From a virus, in the IMG/VR virus record IMGVR_UViG_3300031999_000044, positions 1 through 47,104 of that record: a DNA stretch of 47,104 bases. The stretch is one strand, 5' to 3'. A program made the translations under genes and the position numbers. Below are positions 8,671 to 17,101 of the stretch, piece after piece. The notes beneath the pieces are model-generated. The model did not search any database, was not told where the DNA came from, and was given only the letters and a program-made list of their open reading frames with translations. Position 1 is the first letter of the stretch, and every line of letters starts with the position of its first letter.

Positions 8671-9837
8671 TTAATGATTGTCCGAATTAGTTTTACAAAG
8701 CAAGTAGTCTTCGTTTAATAATTTTAGTATTACCCTTGATCCATTTTGCTTGCGTTCTTCAAGAGTATGAATTACTATTCCTTCTCTGATAAATTTCTTA
8801 CCATTATATTCATCAGTAGCCTTGGCAAGTTCCAATACTTTGGGATCCCATGGTCCACGATAAATTTCTTCAACCACTGGAAGATTATAAATATTACAAA
8901 TATTAACTACATCATCCCAATCTAGATATCGGCCATTCACCATAATATCAAAAACTCTAACTTCTTGGTTTCCCTCTTCAATTCCATAATCATAACCAAC
9001 TTGAATTCCAGGACCTATAATTTCTCCAAAAAATATTATTTCATCACCATTTTCAAAGTTTTCATTTTCTTCTGAATATGTATTATCTATTGAAAGAAAT
9101 CTACATATACTTTCAAATTGGTATTTCTCGGCAACTTTCCAATAAACATCCCTTTCAAAATTATTAGTTTTAGGTTTTCTAATAATATTATGTGAACCAA
9201 CTAAAAATTCTGGTAAAAATTCTTTTTTCCATCCAAATTTTGTCTTAATTCTTTCCCATAAGGTTAAACTAATCTTATCTGAATATACCATTGAATAACG
9301 TGCATTTATTCCATGCATCTTCTTTGTAACTACAATATCTCCAAAACTTTCAAAAACACGAGGATACTTCTTAAAGTTTTCTATATCTGTATACTTTTTA
9401 AATCTTGAATTAGTAAAGTGGTGATTAATTCCCTTACCCGAAAATGCTGTACGTCTAGAACTCTGATTTTCTGGTGGATCATATTTAACTATTCCAAGAA
9501 TATCAGTTACATCCATGCCTTCTTTAATATACTTTTCTTCTAACCATTCAGATGGTTTTAAACAAAGACCTTCAGATAATATTCCGCGAATCTTTACTGC
9601 TCGAAGTCGTCTATTAGATTCAAGTTTAATCTTATTCTTAACTAGTGATTCAGCCATTTTCTCAGTAAGTACAGAATCAGGCGGAATATAAATACACAAA
9701 TCTCCACTTTTAAAATCATTTAAACCTGTTATACATTGATAACCAAATTCCCCATCAAATTGACAAATTTGTAGTCGATCAGCATTTGGATGTTTAATTA
9801 CTTCACATTTTTTAATTAGAACATTAATGGTACTCAT
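8671..9837 (-). CDS. ATP-dependent RNA ligase (Rnl5/DraRnl-like)
   Basis: 388 residues. An N-terminal OB-like domain (about 1-115) precedes the nucleotidyltransferase domain, as in the Deinococcus-type RNA ligases. Motif I is KKMHGINAR with K173 the likely adenylated lysine. Motif III is FFGEIIG (about 269-275), motif IV REGIVIH (351-357) and motif V VILKLLN (K372). The usual Glu before the nucleophile is Lys here. Likely role: repair of nicked RNA, such as tRNA cut by host defences. It sits 12 nt upstream of the DNA ligase start, so both ligases are co-transcribed. Confidence 0.85.
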   Translation of the reverse strand: MSTINVLIKKCEVIKHPNADRLQICQFDGEFGYQCITGLNDFKSGDLCIYIPPDSVLTEKMAESLVKNKIKLESNRRLRAVKIRGILSEGLCLKPSEWLEEKYIKEGMDVTDILGIVKYDPPENQSSRRTAFSGKGINHHFTNSRFKKYTDIENFKKYPRVFESFGDIVVTKKMHGINARYSMVYSDKISLTLWERIKTKFGWKKEFLPEFLVGSHNIIRKPKTNNFERDVYWKVAEKYQFESICRFLSIDNTYSEENENFENGDEIIFFGEIIGPGIQVGYDYGIEEGNQEVRVFDIMVNGRYLDWDDVVNICNIYNLPVVEEIYRGPWDPKVLELAKATDEYNGKKFIREGIVIHTLEERKQNGSRVILKLLNEDYLLCKTNSDNH

Positions 9838-9849
9838 TTGTTTCTCCCT

Positions 9850-10731
9850 TTACATGTCCAATAATTCTCTAAATCCTAAAAATACTGGCATTCTTGGTGC
9901 AATTTTAATTCCTATAGATTGATATTTATACTTGACAATTTTATTTATATATTTTTCTTTATTGTCCCAAATTTCTTTCTTTAAATCTTGTGTCAATCCT
10001 GTTCCAATTTTAAATTCAATATTGGAAACTACATCTCTAACAATAAAATTGCCCAAAGTATTTGCCGGAACCATGCCCGCTTTCTTTAATGATCTTTTGT
10101 TTTTGCCAAGTTCATTAACTTCTATTTCATTTTCATTGTGCATCATTTCTTCAAGTCCAATTATAACAGCCTCAGAATCAACAAATCTTTTAAGTTTTAA
10201 TAACCACCCTTCTTTTTCGCTGCTTCGGCCACATTTGTATGGACCATTTGGATCCCTAATAATAACTCCTTCATAACCTTCGGCCAAACACTTGGTCTCA
10301 TATTGTAATAATTCTTCAAGATTATTTATCTCTACGGTTGGGACAACTTTGATTATCGAATCAGGAAAACTAAAATTAAAAATTTTTAAATCTTCTAATC
10401 TGTCTTTGTATGGTTTTTTAATATCATCTCTTACGTAATCAAATACCCAATATGTAAAATTTGGTTGTCCTTCAAATGACATAACTGCACTTGAACATTC
10501 TTGAAATGTTTTTCCAACAATTATTTCGCCATCAAATCCTTCGAGCAAAATATTATTTAATACATCGAATATATATCTATTTGGGATGGGTTTAAACGAA
10601 CGGGTTAATGCTGACCCGTTAATTTTTAAACATCTAATGCCATCGAGCTTGGGCGAACATATAATGGGATATTTGAGCTTGTTTAAATCTTCTATTTTTC
10701 CGGCAAGCATTGGTTTAGTTATAAAAGACAT
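9850..10731 (-). CDS. ATP-dependent DNA ligase
   Basis: 293 residues, T7-like short ligase. Motif I is SPKLDGIRC with K28 as nucleophile, FDGEIIVG is motif III, YEGVIIR is motif IV and LLKLKRF motif V; a C-terminal OB domain follows (GTGLTQ to KIAPRMPVF). Seals nicks during lagging-strand synthesis, in keeping with the 5' nuclease and polymerases in the window. The start overlaps the stop of the upstream zinc-ribbon gene by 13 nt. Confidence 0.9.
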   Translation of the reverse strand: MSFITKPMLAGKIEDLNKLKYPIICSPKLDGIRCLKINGSALTRSFKPIPNRYIFDVLNNILLEGFDGEIIVGKTFQECSSAVMSFEGQPNFTYWVFDYVRDDIKKPYKDRLEDLKIFNFSFPDSIIKVVPTVEINNLEELLQYETKCLAEGYEGVIIRDPNGPYKCGRSSEKEGWLLKLKRFVDSEAVIIGLEEMMHNENEIEVNELGKNKRSLKKAGMVPANTLGNFIVRDVVSNIEFKIGTGLTQDLKKEIWDNKEKYINKIVKYKYQSIGIKIAPRMPVFLGFRELLDM

Positions 10732-10994
10732 TTATCTTCCCCTTGTTCATAAAATCTGTAAATATTAATACTGTACCATTTTCTTTCAAAAATATCAAAT
10801 TTTTCAATTTGTTTTATACTTGTTGGTTGTTTAACTTCACTAAAATGATTACAGCTGTGACATGTTTTATCAAAATCACACATAAACATACCACAACACC
10901 TACACCTATAAAGATTGCTAAAATATAATTTATTGGTTACCAAATCTTTTTCTTCTTTATATCCAACAAAAACTATATCAGAAAAACAATACAT
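10719..10994 (-). CDS. Small zinc-ribbon protein
   Basis: 91 residues with CRCCGMFMC and a CHSC pair in the middle, a rubredoxin-like or ribbon-like arrangement. The rest is not recognised. Its 3' end overlaps the DNA ligase start by 13 nt, suggesting translational coupling, but no function is assigned. Confidence 0.6.
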   Translation of the reverse strand: MYCFSDIVFVGYKEEKDLVTNKLYFSNLYRCRCCGMFMCDFDKTCHSCNHFSEVKQPTSIKQIEKFDIFERKWYSINIYRFYEQGEDKCLL

Positions 10995-10996
10995 TT

Positions 10997-11908
10997 TTAC
11001 ACCTTCATCCTTTCAAATACTAATTCAATTAAATCTTTACCCAAAATATTACCAAGTGGACACCCTGCGGATGCATGGTGCCCGCCACCATCATTCGCTT
11101 GTGCAATTTCCGACACATCCACGATACCATCCTTCTTACTTCTCAAAGAAACGCTTTTTAATCCAATCATTATAACCGCATCAACATCTATGGTCAAATC
11201 ATTGAGTATGGAATCGGCCAACAAGCTCTGATACTTGTCCGTTTTGACAACTGCAAATCTGCAATGGTTATTTTTAATCTGCTTAGACAAAATCGTAATC
11301 TCTTCTTTTTTGTGTTTTATAAAATTATCTTTTTTTATTTTTTCTAAGTTGACCACATAAGACTCGTTTAAATTCAATTCTAGGCTTGGATTTTTAACAA
11401 ATCTATCAATGAATAGGGCTTGTTCTAAAATGCCGTGCAATGAAACTATGGAGCTATAAGCATGTCTTTTTTGAGTCCACCTGTCATAATGATCACTCAC
11501 TAAAACTAAGTCTTCATATAAAAATAATTTTTCTTTATTTGTTATGTTTGGGTTACACCTTAACCAATTATAAAACATCATAGAACCACATTGATCATTC
11601 TTTTCACTAATATGACACCACTTATATAACATTAAAGGAATTGCGCTTTTATGATGATCTAAAAGAACTATATCAGACCGAAACGACATTTTTTCTGCCA
11701 TTTCTTTGGACACGCTCAAATCGGCTATAGTTATAGGATTTTCCCACGTATGAATTAAATTGCCAACTATTTCGTCAACTTCAGAATGGTTCGGATTTGA
11801 GAAGATGATATTCTCTTTTTTGCCCCCGCAAACTAAAAAAAGAATTGCCGACGTGGAACCATCTAAGCAATTTCGATGTGTTAATAACTTGCTGCTACTT
11901 ATATTCAT
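10997..11908 (-). CDS. DHH/DHHA1 phosphoesterase
   Basis: 303 residues. The DHH domain shows HRNCLDGST (H11, D16), IADLS (D63) and LLDHHKS (D84, H85, H86), the metal-binding set. The C-terminal DHHA1 signature is GGGHHASAGC. Relatives degrade short oligonucleotides (nanoRNase), pAp or cyclic dinucleotides, so a role in nucleotide recycling or in removing a defence signal is possible but not decided by sequence. One in-frame CGG (11678-11680, Arg77) is read normally. Its ATG overlaps the recoded stop of the upstream endonuclease as ATGA. Confidence 0.85.
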   Translation of the reverse strand: MNISSSKLLTHRNCLDGSTSAILFLVCGGKKENIIFSNPNHSEVDEIVGNLIHTWENPITIADLSVSKEMAEKMSFRSDIVLLDHHKSAIPLMLYKWCHISEKNDQCGSMMFYNWLRCNPNITNKEKLFLYEDLVLVSDHYDRWTQKRHAYSSIVSLHGILEQALFIDRFVKNPSLELNLNESYVVNLEKIKKDNFIKHKKEEITILSKQIKNNHCRFAVVKTDKYQSLLADSILNDLTIDVDAVIMIGLKSVSLRSKKDGIVDVSEIAQANDGGGHHASAGCPLGNILGKDLIELVFERMKV

Positions 11909-12664
11909 TTTTTCTTTCCTTTTAATATGCCAAGTTCAATTAATTTTTCTTTATCCCAAAGTTCACTATTTGGGTGTTGTTTGTGAAACCAAAGCCATTT
12001 TTTCATATTTTTTTCTCTTTTATATCCGTTTTATTTCTATGTAAATATCTTTATCGGGCAAATATGCATCAACAAAATAAAAATAATTCTCCTCTTTGTT
12101 TTCAAAAGGAATTTGCCAACAAAACCTTTCTTTTTCTTCGTTCCAACGATCAACAACCAACGGCTCATACCCTGCCGTACAATCGACTTCTTCTCCTGTT
12201 TCCCAATTATATTTCAATGTATGTTTGTTCAAAGATTTCATTCGACTTATAAATCCTCTTAATTTGTGTCTTCTTTTGTGATTTATAACATTATGAGGAC
12301 TATCAAATTTTTCTCCATAATCTTTATCAATAAATCTACATTTTGTTTTCATATCAACATAAGTAGATTCATCTATTGTCAATTCATTACCGTGTACTTT
12401 TTCAACTCTTTCTTTAATTTCATCAATTGTATATCTGCGAGATTGAGAGCATATTAAAACACCTCTTTTGGGATGATTACGCTTTCCACTAATGACACTA
12501 TCTGGACTTGCCCACCATTCATCATTTGGAAAATCTTTATCAATAAATCTACATCTCGTTCTCATGTCAACATAAGTTAATTCATCTAGCGTTAAATTAT
12601 CACCATGCACCCTAAATAATTTTATTTTAACTTGTTCAATAGTTAATCTGTCTTTTTCTGCCAT
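11905..12664 (-). CDS. Modular PD-(D/E)xK endonuclease, +1 recoding needed for full length
   Basis: Two copies of a 55-residue module (LTIEQVK...GDN...STYVD...CRFIDKD...) precede a nuclease domain with YFVDAYLPDKDIYIEIK, the PD-(D/E)xK core. In frame zero it stops at 12020 just after EIK-Arg-Ile. Skipping one base at the CGG (12026-12028) continues as G-YKREKNMKKWLWFHK and on through SELWDKEKLIELGIL, the same C terminus as the intact paralogue at 24521. The full product is 252 aa and its TGA overlaps the DHH gene ATG as ATGA, which supports the shifted reading as the normal one. Starts with TAATG overlap to the upstream gene. Confidence 0.75.
12026..12028 (-). other. CGG +1 recoding site 1 (endonuclease A)
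   Basis: Frame zero reads GAA ATA AAA CGG ATA TAA. Skipping the C gives GGA TAT and restores the conserved EIKGYKR sequence. The same 16 bases ATAGAAATAAAACGGA occur in the paralogue at 41343. It is the only shifting CGG in the left half of the window. Confidence 0.8.
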
Positions 12665-13122
12665 TATTCAATCCTTCTTAAGCCGGTCAAAATACCGTCC
12701 GTAAATTTAAGCTCTAAATTCACAAAATGTTTACAACCATCGCATATATCACAAATTTCAATATATTGGTGTGGTAAATTGCCCATAGAAAGTTGTTTTC
12801 TATTTTCAGGCAAATACGCTTCCGGTAAATAAAAGAAATCACCTTTCTTTAATTCAAAAATAGCATGTGACATATTTTCATTATTTTTCTTTATTTCCTC
12901 GTCGGTATAATATTGAACGTGCTCTATGCTTGGTTTTCCAAGTTCAACTAAAATTATGTTAGACATTTCGTCATATGTAAGATAATATGTATCCATTGAA
13001 TCATACAAATCATGTGTTTGAAAATTGTCACTTAATGCAGAGCTGCATTTTGGACAAGTAAAGAAATCTTTATAATTTTCTCTTATTCTTTTGTTGATTA
13101 AAATTGTGTCAAACATGGACAT
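12664..13122 (-). CDS. Hypothetical protein with two CxxC pairs
   Basis: 152 residues. CPKC is near residue 23, and CDICDGC lies near 123-129, so the pairs could bind one zinc ion. The middle is acidic. ATG at 13122 follows GGAG within the end of the DnaJ-like gene, and the stop overlaps the next start as TAATG. No family recognised. Confidence 0.6.
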   Translation of the reverse strand: MSMFDTILINKRIRENYKDFFTCPKCSSALSDNFQTHDLYDSMDTYYLTYDEMSNIILVELGKPSIEHVQYYTDEEIKKNNENMSHAIFELKKGDFFYLPEAYLPENRKQLSMGNLPHQYIEICDICDGCKHFVNLELKFTDGILTGLRRIE

Positions 13123-13123
13123 A

Positions 13124-13768
13124 TTATTTCTCCTTCACAATAAAAGTTAATTCTTTTTCAAAAATTTTAAAACCATTACCTTTACACTCTTTGCATATAT
13201 TGTCAATTGTTTCGCCAGTTCCTTGGCAACTTGGACAAGTAGTGGTTGAACTAAAACAAAAATTTGCTTGTCTTTGTTCGTGTTTTATGTGTCCATGCCC
13301 ATTACATTGTGAACATCTTTCTTTTTTGGTCCCGCCAATACCATTACATTTTTTACAAGGTGTTGATTGATTGTAGTTTATTTTAAATTCTTTTCCATTT
13401 TTTATGTCTTCTATGGACAAGTCAAAGGAAATTTTTAAATCTCTTTCATTATCGGGTGGTTTTTGATATTGTCTTCTTGCTGAACCTTGTGGATTTGATT
13501 TGTTTGCTTGATTAAATATGTCTCTTATGTGATTAAAATCAAACCCAAAATCAAACGGATTAAATCCGCCAAAATTTGGGTCAGGTTGTGTATGTTTCGG
13601 TTGCTGTTTGCCGGAAAGAATTGAATACGCTTCGTTTAGCCGTTGAAAATCTTCTTTTGAACCCCCGTGATCGGGGTGCATTTTCAAAGCTTTTTCCTTA
13701 AAAGCTTTTTTTATTTCTTCTTGTGTAGCGCCTGATTGAACGCCTAATATGTCATAGTATTGTTTCAA
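13124..13768 (-). CDS. Truncated DnaJ-like co-chaperone (J domain plus zinc region)
   Basis: 214 residues. The J domain has the HPD motif (MHPDHGG), followed by a Gly/Phe-rich linker (NFGGFNPFDFGFDF) and four CxxCxGxG-type zinc repeats. It ends shortly after them, lacking the second client-binding and dimerisation domains of full DnaJ. The start codon appears to be TTG (13768-13766) with GAGGGAC upstream. Probably directs host DnaK in replication or virion assembly. An in-frame CGG (13640-13642, FQRLNEAY) is read normally. Confidence 0.85.
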   Translation of the reverse strand: MKQYYDILGVQSGATQEEIKKAFKEKALKMHPDHGGSKEDFQRLNEAYSILSGKQQPKHTQPDPNFGGFNPFDFGFDFNHIRDIFNQANKSNPQGSARRQYQKPPDNERDLKISFDLSIEDIKNGKEFKINYNQSTPCKKCNGIGGTKKERCSQCNGHGHIKHEQRQANFCFSSTTTCPSCQGTGETIDNICKECKGNGFKIFEKELTFIVKEK

Positions 13769-13800
13769 CTTAGTCCCTCTTGGTCCCTACTTGGTCCCAT
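13769..13800 (-). repeat. Three short tandem repeats before the dnaJ-like TTG start
   Basis: On the minus strand GGGACCAAG occurs twice and GGGACTAAG once in a row, between the upstream stop and the TTG start. Each copy carries a weak ribosome-binding-like GGGA. The repeats may tune translation from the weak start codon. Confidence 0.5.
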
Positions 13801-13807
13801 TAATCCG

Positions 13808-14536
13808 TCAGTCCCACCATCTCAATAGATGGTCTTTTAAGTAATCAAAAATTGCATAAAAAGATTCCATCTGTCTTTTACTATCTAGTTCATAAATTTT
13901 CATTTGTTCTTTGCGTTCTTGATTGTGCAATTTTTTTGTTGTAGCATTTTTTCTTTTAGGATCCCATTGATAAACTGTAACACCATTTTTTAAAACAATT
14001 GGCTGCTCATCAAATTCTTGAACTTGTTCTCCCCATTTTTTATCATGTACTTTTTGTTCTTTTTTTGTATGATCTGCATTAAAATAGGTTTCAATAATCT
14101 GCTCAAATACTTCCATTTCTTTGCAAACTTCTTCACAACTTTCCAAGTGACCGTAATTTTTAATGCACTTTCTCATACGTGAAACTTTATATTGCATAAG
14201 TGTCAAAAGATATGAAAAATCAAAATCATGCTGGTCCCAAAGAAAAATACTAAATTGAACACACCTTACAATCCATTCAATAAATCTACAAATATTATCA
14301 TAAATTTTGATAATAAATGATTCAAAATAGAACCAGTGCCATATTTTTTCTTTTAATTTTGTTAAATTAATAATAGCAGAATTCTTGATTCGCGTGATTT
14401 TTTTAAATAAATTTTTTATTTTTTCTTTTAATGTTTCCCATCCTGACATCAATTCTTTACAATCAATTTCTATTGTTGCGATTTCTTCTACACCCAACTT
14501 TAATTTTTTCAGGATGTTGTTTTTAATTTTTCTCAT
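13808..14536 (-). CDS. Conserved phage protein, function unknown
   Basis: 242 residues; helical and rich in aromatic residues. The middle carries WIVRCVQFSIFLWDQHDFDFSY-like sequence (about 90-115) seen in uncharacterised phage proteins, with a charged C-terminal third. No catalytic motif seen. First gene after a strong promoter (14574-14602). Confidence 0.6.
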   Translation of the reverse strand: MRKIKNNILKKLKLGVEEIATIEIDCKELMSGWETLKEKIKNLFKKITRIKNSAIINLTKLKEKIWHWFYFESFIIKIYDNICRFIEWIVRCVQFSIFLWDQHDFDFSYLLTLMQYKVSRMRKCIKNYGHLESCEEVCKEMEVFEQIIETYFNADHTKKEQKVHDKKWGEQVQEFDEQPIVLKNGVTVYQWDPKRKNATTKKLHNQERKEQMKIYELDSKRQMESFYAIFDYLKDHLLRWWD

Positions 14537-14573
14537 TTTATTCTCCCGCTATTTTGTTTGTGTTTCTTTTTTG

Positions 14574-14602
14574 ATTATACATTATTTTTTTTCTTTTGTC
14601 AA
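14574..14602 (-). promoter_or_regulatory. Strong sigma70-type promoter
   Basis: Minus-strand TTGACA (14597-14602), exactly 17 nt, and a perfect TATAAT (14574-14579). It reads into the 13808-14536 gene and the dnaJ-like operon, in the gap downstream of the ribonucleotide reductase. Confidence 0.85.
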
Positions 14603-14617
14603 GTGTTATTTTTGTAT

Positions 14618-17086
14618 TTATTCACATTTACTTGAATTACAATTCAAACATTGCCAACACCCAGATATTAATTTAACTTTAGTGCTTCCGCAAGTTGAAC
14701 ATTTTACGCAGCCTATATTTTCTTCACTTTTTTCATCAATATATTTTTTTAATATTCTTGAAATTGCCTTAGAAAAATCTACAATTGTACCATCAACTTT
14801 TAATAATTGCTGCACAATAAAAGATACGGGTACGCCATGTCTAAGAGATAGTGAAATCATTCTACTGAGCGATCTATGCTCGTCTGAAACTAAACATGAT
14901 GAAATATCTTTTATAATAATTCCATCTATGCCCAAATTGTATTTCCTATTATCATCTTTTATAATTGTTCCATTTTTAAACTTATCGGGTATCTCAAATC
15001 GATCTTGTAAAGTACAAAATACTTCATATGGTTCGCCATTATAAAGTCCGATTATTACCGTCCATTTATCGCCCTTTATTGAAGTATGATGGATGTGACA
15101 CGGTAATTCCTTTGGTCTTTTTGGGGATTCGGATGGTATAATATTTTGTGGACGCTTTCTTTCTTTTGTCTTTAAGTGCTCCAATATTTGTTTTTTACAT
15201 CCATCACGATAAACTGTTGTTGATTTAATTCCCAATTTATATGCTTCGACAAATACACTTTGAACATCCTCGACCGTTGCATTGCTTGATAAATTAATCG
15301 TTTTTGAAACATTACTACATACATTTTTTGAAAAAACTGCTTGCATTTTTAAATGATCTTCCCATGAAATAGTATGCGCTTCCTCAAAATATTCTGGAAC
15401 TTTTATTTCTTTTTTTAATTCATCCAATGAAAAATTATATTTCGAATAATCAATTTTATTTTCTTCGAGCCATTTTCTAAAAATTGGCGAACCATCCAAA
15501 AAACTCCCAACCCTGGAATTTCTGTTATAGCACATGGCAAAATAAGGCTCAGCTCCCTGTGCAAAACCCAACATAGTTCCTGTTGTGCCCGCCGGCTGCT
15601 GTGTGAGTAATGTAACATTTCTTATTCCATATTTTTTTATTTCCTTTTTAACATCTTCAGGCAATGTTTTAAAAAATTCTGATTTAGAAAATCCTTCATA
15701 ATTAAACATTGGAAAATGATCTCTTTCTTTTGCCAATTTAATACTTGCTCTATATGCCGTATCTCTTAATATTGTTAAAATATTATCAACAAATTGTCTA
15801 CCTTCTTCAGAGGAATACTTTAACTTGTTCATAATTAATAGTTCACCAATACCAGTAGTGCCCAATCCAATTCTTCTTTCTTTTAAAGAATTTTCATCTA
15901 TTTCTTTTTCTCCAACAATGCTTATATCTATAATATTATCTAAACCTCTTATTGCAACTTCAATTGTCTCTTTAAAATCTTCAAAATCAAATTTATCATT
16001 TTTCATAAAAGATGGCAAACACAAAGAAGCCAAACAGCATACAGAATTGACCGGCATGATCTGCTCTGAACAAGCGTTGCATGCTTGTATTTTATTGAAG
16101 TATTCACCATTATGATATCGTTTTGCTGTGTCAAAAAACATAACACCAGGACAACCATCGGCCCAAGCATGCTGACAAATAAAATTAAACCATTGCAAAA
16201 CTGTCCAATCATATGGTCCATTTTCTTTTTTCAGATTTGAAACATTAAAATACGGTACTTGACAAGATGCCTTGTAAATAGCCATTTCTTCACTTGGGGC
16301 AACAACGGTTATTTTTTTATCATTATTGTCAAAATCATAAAAATGCCAACCCGTCCCTTTCCAGTTTGTTATCCATGGTGACTGAGATTCATTTATTAGA
16401 GCGTTCATAAACTTATCAGATAACAATACTGATACATTAAAAGACTGCCAAGGATGCTGTGTCTTCCACTGAAATGTTGAAAATTTATCTTCATCAAATA
16501 TATTTGCAAATTTTCTAATATTTTCCCAATTATTTTCACTTTTAAACTTTATGAAGTCATAAAGATCGGGATGCCAATCCTCAAGCAAGCCAAGTGAAGC
16601 ACCTGAACGATTTCCATTTTGGCTTATATTAGAAGATTGATAAGAGAAATCGTTCAAAAAACCTATCGGCCCTGACGCTCTACTTTGATTTGAAACACAT
16701 ATAGAACCATTGGGTCTTAGTGTGCTAAAATTTAAACCAACACCACCACCTTTGCATTGCAAATGAAAATGTTTTCTTTTAGCCTCTGAGATTGATTCTC
16801 TTGTGTCATCAATTCCAATTGTAAAACAATTATATAAATTTTTAACACCTGTTCCACTTTGAGCTAATATTCTACCACCATAAATTAATTTCTTTTCAAT
16901 ACATTTTTGTAAAGCTTTTTCTTTATTTTTCTTTGAGTCGTTTTGATATATATAATCGGTTACTCTTTTAAATACATCGTAAATATCATCTTCAATACAA
17001 TTCCCATTTTCATCTTTGAGGAAATAGCGAGCTTTTGCTATTTCCAAATGTGCAGGAATTAAAAAGTACTTATCGTTGATTTTCAA
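14618..17086 (-). CDS. nrdJ: Class II (B12-dependent) ribonucleotide reductase
   Basis: 822 residues. Converts ribonucleotides to deoxyribonucleotides. The active-site set is visible: first redox Cys in LYNCFTIG (C87), substrate loop GGGVGLNFSTLRP, the N-x-C-x-E triad in NACSEQ (N337, C339, E341), and the phosphate-binding QQPAGTTGTMLG. The C terminus carries a zinc-ribbon with CVKCSTC and CWQCLNC, typical of NrdJ. No small radical subunit is encoded nearby, which fits class II and suggests the host has access to cobalamin. Contains no in-frame CGG codon. Confidence 0.92.
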   Translation of the reverse strand: MKINDKYFLIPAHLEIAKARYFLKDENGNCIEDDIYDVFKRVTDYIYQNDSKKNKEKALQKCIEKKLIYGGRILAQSGTGVKNLYNCFTIGIDDTRESISEAKRKHFHLQCKGGGVGLNFSTLRPNGSICVSNQSRASGPIGFLNDFSYQSSNISQNGNRSGASLGLLEDWHPDLYDFIKFKSENNWENIRKFANIFDEDKFSTFQWKTQHPWQSFNVSVLLSDKFMNALINESQSPWITNWKGTGWHFYDFDNNDKKITVVAPSEEMAIYKASCQVPYFNVSNLKKENGPYDWTVLQWFNFICQHAWADGCPGVMFFDTAKRYHNGEYFNKIQACNACSEQIMPVNSVCCLASLCLPSFMKNDKFDFEDFKETIEVAIRGLDNIIDISIVGEKEIDENSLKERRIGLGTTGIGELLIMNKLKYSSEEGRQFVDNILTILRDTAYRASIKLAKERDHFPMFNYEGFSKSEFFKTLPEDVKKEIKKYGIRNVTLLTQQPAGTTGTMLGFAQGAEPYFAMCYNRNSRVGSFLDGSPIFRKWLEENKIDYSKYNFSLDELKKEIKVPEYFEEAHTISWEDHLKMQAVFSKNVCSNVSKTINLSSNATVEDVQSVFVEAYKLGIKSTTVYRDGCKKQILEHLKTKERKRPQNIIPSESPKRPKELPCHIHHTSIKGDKWTVIIGLYNGEPYEVFCTLQDRFEIPDKFKNGTIIKDDNRKYNLGIDGIIIKDISSCLVSDEHRSLSRMISLSLRHGVPVSFIVQQLLKVDGTIVDFSKAISRILKKYIDEKSEENIGCVKCSTCGSTKVKLISGCWQCLNCNSSKCE

Positions 17087-17101
17087 TTTCTTTTCCTTTG
17101 A

